Shown here piece after piece: positions 1 through 10,038 of a stretch of DNA of 64,000 nt (position 1 is its first letter; each line of letters starts with the position of its first letter). Origin of the DNA: Shewanella algidipiscicola (GTDB lineage: Bacteria; Pseudomonadota; Gammaproteobacteria; Enterobacterales; Shewanellaceae); contig NZ_QPQT01000011.1 in the NCBI RefSeq assembly GCF_003605125.1, forward strand, positions 62,001 through 126,000, read 5' to 3'. Made by a program: the position numbers and the translations under genes. The notes under the pieces were generated by a model that worked only from the letters and a program-made list of their open reading frames with translations, had not been told where the DNA came from and ran no database searches.

Positions 1-125
1 TTACGAACCAGTAACGCTTTCATTAGTTCGGCTGACAAGGTCTCAGCACGAACGTTTCTAAATACTCCAGCCTTAGAGCGGCCCATAGGAGTACGGATGC
101 AATCTACTATAACTGCTTGTTTCAT
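1..125 (-). CDS. fadA: 3-ketoacyl-CoA thiolase FadA, 5' part only
   Basis: Thiolase subunit of the fatty-acid oxidation complex; it cleaves 3-ketoacyl-CoA to acetyl-CoA and a shortened acyl-CoA in the cytoplasm. Only about 41 N-terminal codons are inside the window, reading [20 protein letters not shown], which is the characteristic FadA N-terminus. The start codon lies 21 bases after the fadB stop on the same strand, so it is the second gene of a fadBA operon. The active-site cysteine lies outside the window. Confidence 0.93.
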   Translation of the reverse strand, partial: MKQAVIVDCIRTPMGRSKAGVFRNVRAETLSAELMKALLVR

Positions 126-146
126 TATTCTATTCCTTCCGGCTGA

Positions 147-2297
147 TTAGGCTTGGTAGTAGCTACCGTTGTTGGCAGCAAGTTCACGCATCTTGTCTGT
201 TACTTGGTACAGACCGCCTAGGTGAGCATATTTGTCGGCTAATGCAACAAAATTAGCTACGCCCATGGTGTCGATGTAACGGAACACACCGCCTCTAAAT
301 GGAGGGAAACCGAGACCGTAAACTAGCCCCATGTCAGCTTCAGCTGGAGTGGCAATGATGCCTTCTTCGAGACAGCGTACTGTTTCGATAATCATTGGAA
401 TCATAGTGCGAGCGATGATCTCATCTTTGGTGAACTCTTTGAGTTCACCAAAGGTATTACCTAGGAGTTCATAACTCACAGGATCGATATCTTTCTTTGG
501 CTTACCACGGCGATCGACAGAGTATTGATAGAAACCTTTGGCATTTTTCTGTCCAAAACGTTGCGCTTCAAACATCACATCAATCGCATCTTTACCGGTT
601 TTGCCCATTCTGTCGGGGAAACCTTCAGCCATCACTGCTTGTGCGTGGTGGCCGGTATCTAGACCGACGACGTCGAGCAGATAAGCAGGGCCCATTGGCC
701 ACCCAAACTGCTTTTCCATTACCTTGTCGATAGCCGCAAAATCGGCGCCATCGGCAAGTAGGCCGCTAAAGCCGGCAAAATAAGGAAATAGCACGCGGTT
801 AACGAAGAAGCCTGGGCAGTCGTTAACTACAATAGGGGTCTTCCCCATTTTGGCCGCATAAGCCACAACCGATGCAATGGTTTCTTCTGAACTATTTTCA
901 CCACGGATAACTTCAACCAAAGGCATCTTGTGTACTGGGTTAAAGAAATGCATACCGCAGAAACGCTCAGGTTTCTTTAGGCTCTTAGCCAATAGATTGA
1001 TTGAGATAGTTGATGTGTTCGAGGCGATGATCGCATCTTCACTGACATGCTCTTCGACTTCAGCCAATACCGTGGCTTTCACTTTTGGATGCTCAACAAC
1101 GGCTTCAACAACAATATCGGCTTGTTTTACCGCACTGTAATCTAAGGTCGCTGTGATGTTATTCAGTACTGCAGCCATTTTTTCTGGAGTCGAGCGTCCA
1201 CGTTTGATTTGCGCTGTCAGTAGTTTAGATGCTTCGCCTAAACCAAGTTCAAGTGCTGGCTGAGCGATATCTTTCATGACGATTGGCGTGCCTTTGCTGG
1301 CACTTTGATAGGCAATACCACCGCCCATAATACCTGCGCCCAACACGGCGGCACTGTTTACGGGTTTAGCTTGCTTGGAAGCTTTCTTCGCCTTTCCTTT
1401 AACGAGTTGATCATTAAGGAATATACCGATAAGTGCTTGAGCAACTTCGGTTTTAGCCAGTTTAAGAAATGCCTGATGTTCGATTTGTAGCGCTTCATCT
1501 CGCTTAGCACCTGCGGCTTGCTCTATTACATCAACCGCTGCCATTGGGGCTGGGTAATGTTTGCCCGCAACCTGAAAGACCATGCCTTTAGCTGTGGCAA
1601 ATGACATCATTGCTTCAAGCTTAGGTAGCGTGAGTGGCGATAATTTATGGTTACGACGTGATTGCCAATCAATCTTCTCGGCAATGGCATCGTTAAGCAT
1701 TTGAATCGCTGCGGTTTCTAGTGCTTCTGGTGCAACAACAGCATCAATAGCGCCCACTTTTAATGCCGCTTCTGGGCGTTGATCTTTACCTGTGGTGATC
1801 CATTCAAGCGCGTTGTCCGCGCCAATAACGCGAGGTAGACGTACTGTGCCGCCAAAGCCTGGAATAATACCCAGTTTGGTTTCGGGCAGACCAATGCGAG
1901 CCGTGGTATCTGCCACGCGCAAATCGGTTGCTAAAATGGTTTCACAGCCACCGCCTAATGCAAAGCCTTTGATTGCTGAGATGGTTGGGAAGGGCAAATC
2001 TTCAAGTTTATTAAAGACCTTGTTAGCTTCTTCTAACCAATTGAGCAGTACAGCATCATCTTGTGCGAAGAGGCCTAAAAATTCGGTGATATCTGCGCCG
2101 ACAATAAAGGCATCCTTTCCAGACACCAGCATTAAGCCTTTAAGGTTTGGCTGTTGCTTAATTGCATCTAATGCGGCATCGAGAGACGTTAAGGTTTCTC
2201 TGTCAAATTTGTTTACTGAGCCTGCGGCGTTAAAACAGAGCCGAGCGATATTGTCTTCAAGTTGTTCAACCTGAATCGTAGGACTTTGGTAGATCAT
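147..2297 (-). CDS. fadB: Fatty-acid oxidation complex alpha subunit FadB
   Basis: Multifunctional beta-oxidation enzyme (enoyl-CoA hydratase, 3-hydroxyacyl-CoA dehydrogenase, isomerase/epimerase) that works in a complex with FadA. The 716-residue product has an N-terminal crotonase domain ([15 protein letters not shown], then GFALGGGCE) and, from about residue 310, a Rossmann dehydrogenase domain ([18 protein letters not shown]) followed by the two C-terminal 3HCDH domains. I chose the ATG at 2297 (MIYQSPTIQ) because an AAGGA sequence lies just upstream and the family starts there; the frame stays open 30 bases further. The gene is divergent from pepQ. A TTAAAC-N4-GTTTAA palindrome at 2441-2456 lies in the shared upstream region. 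Confidence 0.96.
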   Translation of the reverse strand: MIYQSPTIQVEQLEDNIARLCFNAAGSVNKFDRETLTSLDAALDAIKQQPNLKGLMLVSGKDAFIVGADITEFLGLFAQDDAVLLNWLEEANKVFNKLEDLPFPTISAIKGFALGGGCETILATDLRVADTTARIGLPETKLGIIPGFGGTVRLPRVIGADNALEWITTGKDQRPEAALKVGAIDAVVAPEALETAAIQMLNDAIAEKIDWQSRRNHKLSPLTLPKLEAMMSFATAKGMVFQVAGKHYPAPMAAVDVIEQAAGAKRDEALQIEHQAFLKLAKTEVAQALIGIFLNDQLVKGKAKKASKQAKPVNSAAVLGAGIMGGGIAYQSASKGTPIVMKDIAQPALELGLGEASKLLTAQIKRGRSTPEKMAAVLNNITATLDYSAVKQADIVVEAVVEHPKVKATVLAEVEEHVSEDAIIASNTSTISINLLAKSLKKPERFCGMHFFNPVHKMPLVEVIRGENSSEETIASVVAYAAKMGKTPIVVNDCPGFFVNRVLFPYFAGFSGLLADGADFAAIDKVMEKQFGWPMGPAYLLDVVGLDTGHHAQAVMAEGFPDRMGKTGKDAIDVMFEAQRFGQKNAKGFYQYSVDRRGKPKKDIDPVSYELLGNTFGELKEFTKDEIIARTMIPMIIETVRCLEEGIIATPAEADMGLVYGLGFPPFRGGVFRYIDTMGVANFVALADKYAHLGGLYQVTDKMRELAANNGSYYQA

Positions 2298-2440
2298 TGC
2301 TTGCTTCCTTATTGCTTTAAAGAGCACTACCTACTATTGATTTTGTATAGCGTAGGTAAAATCTCTATCTTACAGCAGGCCATCATTTGACCAGTTGCTG
2401 CTCAGTGTGCGTCTAAATCGAGAAAATTTCAACACCCAAT

Positions 2441-2456
2441 TTAAACGGTTGTTTAA
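2441..2456. promoter_or_regulatory. PsrA-like operator upstream of fadBA
   Basis: Perfect inverted repeat TTAAAC-GGTT-GTTTAA. The AAAC-N4-GTTT core resembles the binding site of PsrA, the TetR-family regulator of fatty-acid degradation in Shewanella and Pseudomonas. A matching core lies upstream of the ETF-QO gene at 60557-60568. The assignment to PsrA is inference; the palindrome itself is seen directly. Confidence 0.55.
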
Positions 2457-2558
2457 TTTTCTTCGGTTAGGCTGAATTTTGCGCTTTATGTTAGACTGAC
2501 GCCAATATTGTCGCCGTCACTGACGCCTGGGTGTTAAGCATTCAGACGTATGCCATAA

Positions 2559-3902
<1,344 letters not shown>

Positions 3903-3912
3903 GGATTGATGA

Positions 3913-4533
3913 TTGTTGAGTGAAAGTTACCTTATTCCGGCTCAGCGCCTAGTGATAGAACAGGAGATAAAACACAGCCGTTTTATCTCCGTACTGTTTC
4001 ATTGCTCATCTGAGCAAGTGTTGAAGTGTGTACTTACTAACATCAAGGCGGAGTATCCCGGAGCCAATCATTATTGTTATGCTTTTATCGCCGCCGAGCC
4101 CTGTAATACAGTAACGATGGGCTCAAGCGATGATGGTGAGCCTGCTGGGAGTGCTGGACGACCGATGTTAGCCACCCTGCAAGGGGCTAATATTGGTGAG
4201 ATTGGTGCCATAGTGGTGCGCTATTTTGGTGGTACTAAGCTCGGCGTCGGTGGGTTGATGAGAGCCTATAGTGCGGGCATTAAGCAAGGGCTCGCGCAGC
4301 TGGAGACCGAACTTAAATTAATCCGTTATCCCGGTCAGTTGGTGTGTGAGTATCACCAGCTTAAAGATGTAGAGCACTTTTTAATGCGTGGTGAAGGGCT
4401 GATCACCGACAAAATATTTTCAGATAAGGTGTTGGTACATTTTGAGATACCCAAGGGGCATCAGCAGACGTTTGCACAGGAGCTAGCGACCATCAGTCAG
4501 GGCCAATTGAAGGTGCAGTTTGAGGGGGAGTAG
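3913..4533 (+). CDS. yigZ: IMPACT/YigZ family protein
   Basis: 206-residue protein of the UPF0029/IMPACT family. The N-terminal domain carries the KHSRFISVLF and SSDDGEPAGSAGRPML motifs and AIVVRYFGGTKLGVGGL; the C-terminal half fits DUF1949. The biochemical role is not established; yeast and mammalian relatives influence translational control. The start is a TTG preceded by AAGG. It follows pepQ by 10 bases, so the two are probably co-transcribed. Confidence 0.9.
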   Translation: MLSESYLIPAQRLVIEQEIKHSRFISVLFHCSSEQVLKCVLTNIKAEYPGANHYCYAFIAAEPCNTVTMGSSDDGEPAGSAGRPMLATLQGANIGEIGAIVVRYFGGTKLGVGGLMRAYSAGIKQGLAQLETELKLIRYPGQLVCEYHQLKDVEHFLMRGEGLITDKIFSDKVLVHFEIPKGHQQTFAQELATISQGQLKVQFEGE

Positions 4534-4726
4534 TATGATTCAAGCAAGGATTCATATTGGTGTATTAAGCTATAAACTCAGCTTCTGTAATAAACCACAG
4601 TTTTTTTGATCATTGCCTTAGTTTTGTTACGTATTGGGGTAATAAATTTTATATAACAGCATGATAAATGTGTGCGAAAATGGTCGATTGTGCATGATAC
4701 CGCTAAAGGACTAATAGAAAGCCCAG

Positions 4727-6184
4727 ATGCAATATAGAACAATTATAAGAATTACCGGACTGTTGATGGGGTTGTTTTCGTTATCGTTACTTCCCCCAGC
4801 TCTCGTCGCCGTGATTTACAAAGATGGCGGTGGTGCTGCGTTTATTCAGGCTTTTTTTCTGAGTTTATTGCTCGGCTTTTTGCTTTGGTATCCTAATCGT
4901 CACCATAAAAAAGACCTACGTACCCGCGAAGGTTTTTTGCTGGTGGTGTTGTTTTGGGGGGTACTAGGGTCGATTGGTGCTGTCCCCTTTATTTTCTCTA
5001 GCCAACCAGACTTATCTCTTGCAGACAGCTTTTTTGAATCTTTTTCGGGCTTAACGACTACCGGTGCAACGGTTTTAGTGGGGCTAGATGACCTACCTAA
5101 GGCTATCTTATTCTATCGCCACCTGCTGCAATGGTTGGGCGGCATGGGGATTATTGTGTTGGCTGTCGCCATCTTACCCGTACTAGGTGTTGGGGGAATG
5201 CAGCTTTATCGCGCCGAAATTCCCGGACCTGTTAAAGACAGTAAGATGACCCCGAGAATTGCCGAATCGGCAAAAGCTTTATGGTATATCTATCTAGCAT
5301 TAACCATCGCGTGTGCATTCGCCTATTGGCTTGCTGGCATGGATCTGTTTGATGCGATATGTCATTCATTTTCGACCATTGCAATTGGCGGTTTTTCTAC
5401 CCATGACGCCAGTATGGGCTACTTCGATAGTACGACTATTAACATGGTATGTGTGGTGTTTTTATTGATTGCCGCACTTAATTTTAGTCTGCATTTTGCG
5501 GCATTTACTCGCCGCGGTATTAATTTAAAAGTCTATTTTCGTGACGCCGAATTTAAGGCGTTATTGGTTGTTCAGCTCACGCTTACCCTGATCTGTTTTG
5601 CGACCTTATATCATTCGGGTATCTACGATAATCCCGAAGAAACCTTCGATTTTGCCCTGTTTCAAGCGGTATCCATCTCTACTACTGCAGGTTTTGGTAC
5701 CGAAAGCTTTCACATGTGGCCGCTATTTTTGCCAATGCTCCTGATATTTTCTAGTTTTATTGGTGGATGTGGTGGGTCTACCGCCGGCGGTATTAAAGTG
5801 ATGCGAGTCATCTTACTCTTGCTGCAGGGCTCACGTGAATTAAAGCGCTTAGTACACCCAAGGGGAATGTTTTCGATTCGGATTAATGGCAAGGCGTTAC
5901 CAGATCGAGTGATCGATGCCGTATGGGGATTCTTTTCTGCCTATGCGCTTGTTTTTGTCGTTTGTATGTTGATACTGATGGCATTGGGGCTGGATAACAT
6001 TACAGCCTTTAGTGCTACCGCGGCTTGCTTAAATAACTTAGGTCCTGGGTTAGGTGAGGTGGCGAGTAATTATGCCAGTATCGGCGATGGAGCCAAGTGG
6101 GTGCTCGTGGTTGCGATGCTATTTGGTCGTTTAGAAGTGTTTACTTTATTGGTGTTATTTACACCTACTTTTTGGAAGAATTGA
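4727..6184 (+). CDS. trkH: Trk potassium uptake membrane subunit TrkH
   Basis: Inner-membrane potassium-translocating subunit that normally works with cytoplasmic TrkA. The 485 residues form many membrane helices with four pore-loop repeats that carry the filter glycines: SGLTTTGATV (about 111-120), TIAIGGFSTH (about 217), SISTTAGFGTES (about 316) and NNLGPGLG (near 440). The stop codon overlaps the hemG start (TGATG), so translation of the two is coupled. The 193-base upstream gap is AT-rich and presumably holds the promoter, but I could not fix its elements. Confidence 0.95.
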   Translation: MQYRTIIRITGLLMGLFSLSLLPPALVAVIYKDGGGAAFIQAFFLSLLLGFLLWYPNRHHKKDLRTREGFLLVVLFWGVLGSIGAVPFIFSSQPDLSLADSFFESFSGLTTTGATVLVGLDDLPKAILFYRHLLQWLGGMGIIVLAVAILPVLGVGGMQLYRAEIPGPVKDSKMTPRIAESAKALWYIYLALTIACAFAYWLAGMDLFDAICHSFSTIAIGGFSTHDASMGYFDSTTINMVCVVFLLIAALNFSLHFAAFTRRGINLKVYFRDAEFKALLVVQLTLTLICFATLYHSGIYDNPEETFDFALFQAVSISTTAGFGTESFHMWPLFLPMLLIFSSFIGGCGGSTAGGIKVMRVILLLLQGSRELKRLVHPRGMFSIRINGKALPDRVIDAVWGFFSAYALVFVVCMLILMALGLDNITAFSATAACLNNLGPGLGEVASNYASIGDGAKWVLVVAMLFGRLEVFTLLVLFTPTFWKN

Positions 6185-6711
6185 TGAGCCGTACATTAAT
6201 TATTTATTCGACAGTAGATGGACAAACGAAGGCGATTTGTGACCAAATCCAAGAGATCTGTCAGGCAGAAACTCAGATGGTAACAATGGTTTCATTAGAG
6301 GAGGCACAGGCAGTTAACCTGTCTTATTTCGATAAAGTATTGATTGGTGCGAGCATTCGTTATGGCAAGCATAGGCCTGAACTGTTGCAGTATGTTAACC
6401 GTCATCGCGCCGTGTTAAATAGCAAGAAAAATGCTTTTTTTACCGTCAATGTGGTGGCCAGAAAACCGGAAAAAAACACTCCGGAAACCAACCCTTATAT
6501 GAAAAAGTTCTTACAGTTGTCGTTGTGGCAGCCACAGCAACTTGGTGTTTTTGCCGGTAAAATTGACTACCCTAAATATCGTTTTTTTGACAAATTTATG
6601 ATTCGATTCATCATGTGGATCACTAAAGGGCCAACCGATACGTCGGGTACTTTCGAATTTACCAATTGGGACAAGGTCAAAGCCTTTGGTAAAGCTTTTA
6701 GTGAGCGATAA
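6184..6711 (+). CDS. hemG: Menaquinone-dependent protoporphyrinogen IX dehydrogenase HemG
   Basis: Flavodoxin-like enzyme that oxidises protoporphyrinogen IX to protoporphyrin IX and passes electrons to quinones. The 175 residues begin with the FMN phosphate loop TLIIYSTVDGQTKAI. They also contain the HemG-specific long loop with VNVVARKPEKNTPETN, which ordinary flavodoxins lack, and the C-terminal GPTDT and NWDKV motifs. The start overlaps the trkH stop, the conserved trkH-hemG pairing. A second HemG paralogue lies at 7307. Confidence 0.94.
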   Translation: MSRTLIIYSTVDGQTKAICDQIQEICQAETQMVTMVSLEEAQAVNLSYFDKVLIGASIRYGKHRPELLQYVNRHRAVLNSKKNAFFTVNVVARKPEKNTPETNPYMKKFLQLSLWQPQQLGVFAGKIDYPKYRFFDKFMIRFIMWITKGPTDTSGTFEFTNWDKVKAFGKAFSER

Positions 6712-6735
6712 CACAGCGAGTAGCGCTACACACTT

Positions 6736-7041
6736 TTAGGCACAGTAGCGCTTATAGAGAATCGAGATAACCTCGGTAACTTGCTCATTTTTAAGGGTGT
6801 AATAAACAATTTGTGAACTCTTGCGTGTCGCCACCAGATCTTCTGCGCGCAGCACCGCAAGATGCTGAGATAACGCCGATTGGCTTAGTGGTACGGTTTC
6901 ATTGAGTTGCGTGACGCTAAGTTCATTATCAAGCAACTGACATAAGATCATCAGGCGGTAGGGATTAGCGATAGCCTTGAGCCATTTGGCAGCACTCTGA
7001 GCATTGGTGACCATGGTATCTACATCGATATCTTTTTGCAT
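6736..7041 (-). CDS. ArsR-family repressor, HlyU/BigR/SqrR type
   Basis: 101-residue winged-helix protein. The recognition region LNETVPLSQSALSQHLAVLR and the wing VATRKSSQIVYYTL closely resemble Vibrio HlyU. It has exactly two cysteines, Cys34 in MILCQLL and Cys100 next to the C-terminus (RYCA), in the positions used by the sulfide/persulfide-sensing BigR/SqrR subgroup for a redox disulfide. It is therefore probably a thiol-based rather than a metal sensor; that is family inference. A perfect palindrome at 7068-7083, 27 bases upstream of the start codon, is the likely autoregulatory operator. It converges with hemG. Confidence 0.85.
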   Translation of the reverse strand: MQKDIDVDTMVTNAQSAAKWLKAIANPYRLMILCQLLDNELSVTQLNETVPLSQSALSQHLAVLRAEDLVATRKSSQIVYYTLKNEQVTEVISILYKRYCA

Positions 7042-7067
7042 ACAGTTAGTCTCTTATACTCTACTTG

Positions 7068-7083
7068 ATTAGATGACTCTAAT
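7068..7083. promoter_or_regulatory. Palindromic operator upstream of the ArsR/HlyU-type gene
   Basis: ATTAGA-TGAC-TCTAAT, a perfect 6-4-6 inverted repeat ending 27 bases before the repressor start codon. ATTAG-type half-sites in AT-rich palindromes are what BigR-group repressors bind. The site also lies in the gap shared with the divergent hemG paralogue, whose start is 224 bases away. Confidence 0.5.
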
Positions 7084-7306
7084 TGAATGGCTAGGTTAAG
7101 GCAATGATACTCAGTCTACGGTCCGAACTCAATTGATGGGTCTACATGTTTAATCAGTATCTTAGCAGGTGTATCTTATCGCGAATTTTTTAATGATTAG
7201 GTGGCATATTTCACAAAAACCTTAACTAATTTGTGATCCATTAATATGTTTTGATGGCAGTAAGCTGTAACAATGCGATTTAACTGTTTTTGATTATGGG
7301 TGTGAT

Positions 7307-7840
7307 ATGACTTCAGTTTTACTTATTTATTATTCTCGTGGCGGACATACTGCCAAAATTACCCAAGCAATTGCAGCACATATTCGTCAGCAAGGTCATC
7401 AATGCGATGTGGTGCAGATAGGGCATGTCGAGACGATTGATTGGGATAAGTATGATAGTGTTGCCTTAGGCGCATGTGTGCTTTACGGCAGCTATGATAA
7501 ATCGGTATTTGCCTTTGCAACTCAATATCAGCAGCAACTAGCCTCAATACCTAATAGCTTTTTTAGTGTTAACGTTGTCGCGCGTAATCCCGAGAAACGT
7601 GTGCCTGAAAACAATAAGTATCTGCAAAAATTCATTGAGTTGTCACCTTGGAAACCTAAAGATGTCAAAGTCATTGCAGGTAAGGTCGATTACCCCTCTT
7701 GGCGTTGGTATGACAGATTGATGATCCAACTGATCATGAAGATCACTCATGGGCCAACCGACCCTAAAGCCGTTATCGATTACACGGATTGGGACGATGT
7801 AAAGGTATATGGTGAGCATCTTATTAGTCTTGCTAAATAA
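7307..7840 (+). CDS. hemG: Second HemG-like protoporphyrinogen dehydrogenase (flavodoxin-like)
   Basis: 177-residue paralogue of the 6184 gene. It has the FMN loop SVLLIYYSRGGHTAKI, the HemG-specific insert VNVVARNPEKRVPENN, KVDYPSWRWYDRLMIQLIM and GPTDPKAV. It resembles E. coli HemG in the WYDR segment more closely than the first copy does. It could be a redundant protoporphyrinogen oxidase or a related quinone-coupled flavoprotein. It is divergent from the ArsR-type repressor, which may control it, and is followed by a clear terminator. Confidence 0.85.
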   Translation: MTSVLLIYYSRGGHTAKITQAIAAHIRQQGHQCDVVQIGHVETIDWDKYDSVALGACVLYGSYDKSVFAFATQYQQQLASIPNSFFSVNVVARNPEKRVPENNKYLQKFIELSPWKPKDVKVIAGKVDYPSWRWYDRLMIQLIMKITHGPTDPKAVIDYTDWDDVKVYGEHLISLAK

Positions 7841-7860
7841 AGTGCATCACAGTGAGTTTA

Positions 7861-7886
7861 AAAGAGCCATCACGGCTCTTTTTTTG
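7861..7886 (+). terminator. Rho-independent terminator after second hemG
   Basis: Stem AAAGAGCC / GGCTCTTT with a five-base loop, running into seven T. It starts 20 bases after the stop codon. Confidence 0.9.
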
Positions 7887-8016
7887 TGCCCGACACGTCT
7901 CTAAAGGCGCAGTGATTTAGCGTGCTATTACGACTTAAGTGCAGGCCGATATCTTGCTTGTTATCTGGTATGACCTCTGCTAGCCTTTCGGCTTCATTTT
8001 AAAGGACATTATTGTA

Positions 8017-8547
8017 ATGAATCTGTATTTTCGCTTGATTTGGTTGATGTTATGGCGTGTGCGCCATTGTCGCAGTATCGATTTTCTAGGCACCAGTAAG
8101 ATTGATTACCGTGCGTTACCTTTAGATTGTGATATCAACTTTCACCTTACCAACTCCCGTTATCCTGCTTTTATGGATCTGGCCAGAACTTACATGTTGG
8201 CAGAAATGGGGTTACTGAATCGTTTTCTTAAGCTCAAATGGATGCCCATCGTCAATGCGGCTGAATTTACTTATATTCGTGACATTAAGCCGCTGAGAAA
8301 GTTTGAAGTGCAAAGTAAGGTCGTTGGTTGGGATGAAAAATATTTTTATGTAGAGCAGCGGTTTGTTAGTGAAAATACCCTGCGCTGCATCGTTCACGTG
8401 CGCGGCGTCTTTGTGTGTGATCGCAAACAGGTACCTATTGCAACTATGGTCAAAGAGGCTGGTTTCGACGGTCCTGCGCCAGAGCTGCCTCCTGAGGTGG
8501 TAAAGTGGAAGGCTTTTTTGCAGCTAAAAAAAGAACGTAATTTATAA
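8017..8547 (+). CDS. Acyl-CoA thioesterase-like hotdog protein (THEM6/4HBT_2 type)
   Basis: 176-residue protein with a hydrophobic, basic N-terminus (MNLYFRLIWLMLWRVRHCR) and a hotdog-fold body: YRALPLDCDINFHLTNSRYPAFMD, then AEFTYIRDIKPLRKFEV and EQRFVSEN. The Asp and Asn of the DINFHLTNSRY segment match the thioesterase substrate site of the 4-hydroxybenzoyl-CoA thioesterase superfamily. The substrate is unknown; fatty acyl-CoA is the usual assumption. It stands alone between a terminator upstream and a convergent GST gene. Confidence 0.8.
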   Translation: MNLYFRLIWLMLWRVRHCRSIDFLGTSKIDYRALPLDCDINFHLTNSRYPAFMDLARTYMLAEMGLLNRFLKLKWMPIVNAAEFTYIRDIKPLRKFEVQSKVVGWDEKYFYVEQRFVSENTLRCIVHVRGVFVCDRKQVPIATMVKEAGFDGPAPELPPEVVKWKAFLQLKKERNL

Positions 8548-8576
8548 TTTCACCTTCAATTAATGGGCGGTTAATA

Positions 8577-9224
8577 CTAGGGAATAGGGCGAAAGCCTAT
8601 CAGGGCTGTCGTTTTCGCCAGCTCAATCTCTTGTTGAACTTGTATCCATGAACCACGCGTTTCTGCTTGATGGAGATAACGCACGAGCTGATCGAATTGA
8701 TATAGCTTAAAGCGCTTTCTGGCGCCCATGATACACGGGATTAAAGCACAATCAGCCATGGTAAATGCATCGCCACATAGCCAGTGATAATGGCTTAGTT
8801 GTTCATTTAAGCTTTGAAAGCTAGCATGAATTTCATTTTCAAGTTGTTTGATCTTTAAGGGGGCTTGCTCGACTCGAATTTGCATTCTTTCGAGCGTATA
8901 CAGCTTATTACTTACATCGTTATCAATGATGCGATCGCATAGTCTAACCTGTAATGCGTGTTCAAAATCGGTCGGAATTAGCTGGGTGCCAGTTGCGAAT
9001 TGATGATCGATATATTCGATGATAATAGTGGATTCGGGCAGCAATTTGGCTGAGCGTGTTTTGAGTAACGGTAATTTACCCGAGGGATATTGTTGTGTGA
9101 AGCGGTTGCGAGAATAAGGATCGCTGAGTTCGATGATTCTAGGATAGAAGTTGACCTGTTTTTCATAAAATGCCAGCAGTACTTTTTGTGAATATCTAGA
9201 GAGGGGATGATAAAGCAGTTCCAT
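8577..9224 (-). CDS. Glutathione S-transferase family protein
   Basis: 215-residue protein with an N-terminal thioredoxin-like GST domain (MELLYHPLSRYSQKVLLAF, then the cis-proline region GKLPLLKT and ESTIIIEYID). It ends in a C-terminal helical domain with the conserved N-capping segment GDAFTMADCALIPC near residues 150-165. The active-site position holds Ser/Tyr (SRYSQK), compatible with glutathione conjugation or with a stress-type GST. The substrate is not predictable. It converges on the thioesterase gene with a 29-base gap. Confidence 0.85.
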   Translation of the reverse strand: MELLYHPLSRYSQKVLLAFYEKQVNFYPRIIELSDPYSRNRFTQQYPSGKLPLLKTRSAKLLPESTIIIEYIDHQFATGTQLIPTDFEHALQVRLCDRIIDNDVSNKLYTLERMQIRVEQAPLKIKQLENEIHASFQSLNEQLSHYHWLCGDAFTMADCALIPCIMGARKRFKLYQFDQLVRYLHQAETRGSWIQVQQEIELAKTTALIGFRPIP

Positions 9225-9441
9225 CTTAACCCATCTCCATGCGCCGCCAATTGATACTATAACTTTAGTCTGCTTTTCGCTATAAGGTTGAATTTTTCAC
9301 TTGAGTTGATAGCGGCTTTTGGATTCGAGTGAGTCAATGTTGGCACTTTCTAGGTGTTTAAAGTCGCGTTGTGTAATCTGTGCTGTGAGCACTGCCTATG
9401 CCTTGCTTAGCGCTGAAACCTTCGCTGTAAAAACGTCAATA

Positions 9442-9852
9442 TTAACCTGACCTTAGGTGGTATGGTGTGGTGATAACCATGTATGGCGTAAACGGTATTG
9501 TGTTGTAGTCGGTGAGTCGTGGCACCAACGCCCTTTGGCGTATTGCAGTGCTCAGCAATGACGCATAAGCCTGTTTTGCCAATAACAGTAATTCAGCGCA
9601 GTAATAATAGAATTCTTGTCCCGTTTGAGTGAGCGATAACCTGTAAGTGGTGCGCCGGAGCAATGTCTGCTGGCAACGGCTTTCGAGTCGTTTAAGATGT
9701 TGACTCACCATGGAGCGGCTGATCCCAAGTTGTGTTGCTGCAGCCGTGAGAGAGCCTTGTTCCACAACGCTGGCAAATACCAACATGCGATAGAGTTGGG
9801 ATGCATCTATAGGCTTAACCTGTCCTTGATTGTTTAATTTTAATAATAACAT
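9442..9852 (-). pseudogene. Truncated LysR-type regulator (HTH domain only)
   Basis: 136 residues. The first ~95 form a normal LysR winged helix-turn-helix (FASVVEQGSLTAAATQLGISRSMVSQHLKRLESR, then the wing TQTGQEFYYYCAELL). The sequence then loses family resemblance and stops, whereas LysR proteins are about 300 residues. Only about 220 bases separate it from the next gene, too little for the missing effector domain, so the 3' part is deleted rather than merely frameshifted. No strong ribosome binding site precedes the ATG. It might still be expressed as a DNA-binding fragment. Confidence 0.7.
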
Positions 9853-10038
9853 TAGCTTATAGATAGGTTAGTGGTTGTTTGAACAGTTAAATAAATCAAA
9901 AATACTAGCTCGTTAATCATGATGATTGTCATCGAAATTGATCGATTTCCTCCTCAGGAGGGTATTGTGTGGCAGAATCGATGGGCAATGTTCGTATTTG
10001 TCCTAATAGGATAAGGGTCAACGTAGAGAGATATTGTT

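Noticed and set aside
1792..2274. 160-codon open frame on the plus strand inside fadB
   Set aside because: Antisense to a well-conserved gene; the amino-acid composition is that of a shadow frame and there is no ribosome binding site.
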